From Gammaproteobacteria bacterium (GTDB taxonomy: Bacteria > Pseudomonadota > Gammaproteobacteria > Pseudomonadales > UBA5518): a DNA stretch of 64,000 nt. The DNA is taken from NCBI GenBank assembly GCA_016718385.1, contig JADKDK010000002.1, positions 744,001 to 808,000 on the forward strand, written 5' to 3'. Shown here one piece after another: positions 62,855-64,000 of this stretch; within the stretch, counting starts at the first letter, position 1, and each line of letters starts with the position of its first letter. Position numbers and translations under genes: made by a program. The notes beneath the pieces are model-generated. The model was not told the DNA's origin, did no database searches, and was given only the letters and a program-made list of their open reading frames with translations.

Positions 62855-63412
62855 TCAGATTTCCATCAGGTCCTTTTCCTTGCCGGCGAGCTGCTGGTCG
62901 ATCTCGGCGACGGAGCGGTCGGTGAGCTTCTGCACGTCGTCGAGCGCGCGGCGCTCCTCGTCCTCGGAGATCGCCTTGTCCTTCAGCAGGTCCTTGAGGT
63001 CGCCGTTGACGTCCTTGCGGATGTTGCGCACCGCGACGCGCGCGGACTCGGCTTCGTGCCTCGCCTGCTTGATGTAGCCCTTGCGCGTCTCCTCGGTGAG
63101 CGCGGGCATCGGCAGGCGGATCACGGTGCCCGCGGTCGAGGGGTTCAGGCCCAGGTCGGACTTCATGATCGCCTTTTCCACATCGGGCACCATGTTCTTT
63201 TCCCACGGCGTGACGACCAGCATGCGCCCGTCCTCCACCGTGATGTTGGCCACCTGGCTGAGCGGCATCTCGCTGCCGTAGTAGGACACGCGCACGCCGT
63301 CGAGCAGGCTGGGGTGCGCGCGGCCCGTGCGAATCTTGTTCAACGCGGTGCCGAGCGCATCGACGCTCTTGCGCATCCTGGACTCCGCGTCCTTCTTGAG
63401 TTCGTTGATCAC
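62855..63412 (-). CDS. frr: Ribosome recycling factor
   Basis: 185 residues, tRNA-shaped two-domain protein: three-helix bundle (ESRMRKSVDALGTALNKIRTGR) and a beta domain (YYGSEMPLSQVANITV), plus VAVRNIRKD near the end. GTG start at 63412. Follows pyrH after 18 bases. Confidence 0.97.
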   Translation of the reverse strand: MINELKKDAESRMRKSVDALGTALNKIRTGRAHPSLLDGVRVSYYGSEMPLSQVANITVEDGRMLVVTPWEKNMVPDVEKAIMKSDLGLNPSTAGTVIRLPMPALTEETRKGYIKQARHEAESARVAVRNIRKDVNGDLKDLLKDKAISEDEERRALDDVQKLTDRSVAEIDQQLAGKEKDLMEI

Positions 63413-63430
63413 GCTGGTTTCCTCTGCTGC

Positions 63431-64000
63431 TTATTCGATCAGTGTGCCTTCGTCACCGCCCATGACGATGCTGAGCAACGCGCCGGGCTTGTCCATCGCG
63501 AACACGCGCACCGGCATGTGGTGGTCCTGGCACAGGCAGATCGCCGTGAGGTCCATCACGCCGAGCTTGCGTGCGAGCACTTCGTCGTAGCTGAGACGCT
63601 CGAAGCGCACCGCGTCCGGATTGACGAACGGATCGGCGGTATAGACACCGTCGACCTTGGTGGCTTTCAGCACCAGTTCCGCTCCGACCTCGATGCCGCG
63701 CAGGCAGGCAGCGGAATCGGTGGTGAAGAACGGGTTGCCGGTGCCGGCGGCGAAGATGACCACGTCGCCCTGCGCGAGCTGGCGGATCGCCTTGCGCCGG
63801 TCGTAGTGGTCGACGATACCGCTCATCGGGATGGCCGACATGATGGCCGAGGAAATATTGGAGCGCTCGAGCGCATCGCGCATCGCGAGCGCATTCATCA
63901 CGGTGGCCAGCATGCCCATGTGGTCGCCGGTGACGCGGTCCATGCCCGCCGCGTGCAGCGCTGCACCGCGAAACAGATTGCCGCCGCCGATCACCAGGCC
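63431..64000 (-). CDS. pyrH: UMP kinase (partial, 5' end outside window)
   Basis: C-terminal ~189 residues of UMP kinase, which makes UDP. VIGGGNLFRG begins the visible part, with GMLATVMNALAMRDAL, FAAGTGNPFFTTDSAA and KATKVDGVYTADPF, all typical. The start codon lies beyond base 64000. Confidence 0.96.
   Translation of the reverse strand, partial: GLVIGGGNLFRGAALHAAGMDRVTGDHMGMLATVMNALAMRDALERSNISSAIMSAIPMSGIVDHYDRRKAIRQLAQGDVVIFAAGTGNPFFTTDSAACLRGIEVGAELVLKATKVDGVYTADPFVNPDAVRFERLSYDEVLARKLGVMDLTAICLCQDHHMPVRVFAMDKPGALLSIVMGGDEGTLIE

Overview
The window is a high-GC chromosomal segment from a gammaproteobacterium. The evidence is the gene order pyrH-frr-uppS-cdsA-dxr-rseP-bamA-skp-fabZ-rnhB-dnaE-accA-tilS, the recR-ybaB-dnaX-ffs block, an RNase D gene followed by ycgL, a CysK very close to the enterobacterial one, and lptF-lptG. 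A Pseudomonadales/Cellvibrionales-like lineage is my best guess from gene content; no marker comparison was possible.

Bases 1-7502 are the integrase-proximal part of an integrated element next to tRNA-Val. All its genes lie on the minus strand: tyrosine integrase, a small hypothetical, a possible regulator, a zinc-finger/HPD protein, a two-part primase/helicase, an iteron-like repeat array, a chain of tiny proteins joined by ATGA overlaps (three of them Cys-rich), and an HK97-fold major capsid protein. The left end lies outside the window.

Bases 7503-38000 are envelope-lipid and glycan territory with uvrB and tRNA-Asn embedded. They hold two methyltransferases, two 2OG-Fe(II)-type oxygenases, a sulfotransferase and glycosyltransferase-like genes. 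A DAG/ceramide-kinase-like enzyme sits next to a nucleotidyltransferase-fold protein. There are three paralogues of the ELM1 (GT-B-like) family, and an operon that looks designed to make, CMP-activate and transfer a keto-deoxy sugar. lptF-lptG precede an MsbA-like ABC exporter. The region ends in what looks like a full bacterial ceramide pathway: acyl carrier protein, serine palmitoyltransferase-like enzyme, bCerS-like N-acyltransferase, acyl-AMP ligase and CerR-like reductase, with a metallophosphatase and a MobA-like nucleotidyltransferase among them.

Bases 38001-64000 are mainly housekeeping. The striking point is negative. The normally near-invariant skp-lpxD-fabZ-lpxA-lpxB-rnhB string is here skp-fabZ-rnhB with short gaps, so lpxD, lpxA and lpxB are absent from their usual place. 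No lpxK accompanies the MsbA-like and KdsB-like genes either. Together with the ceramide cluster, this suggests a gammaproteobacterium whose outer leaflet may be built from a glycosylated, possibly phosphorylated or sulfated sphingolipid in place of or beside lipid A, with the Lpt/MsbA-type machinery possibly exporting it. That is inference; lpx genes elsewhere in the genome would weaken it.

Four genes (a glycosyltransferase, one ELM1 gene, rnhB, bamA) each carry what looks like one extra base. Because bamA is essential, these are most likely sequence errors and the proteins are described as if repaired. dnaX carries a textbook programmed -1 frameshift site. No CRISPR array or insertion sequence was seen.
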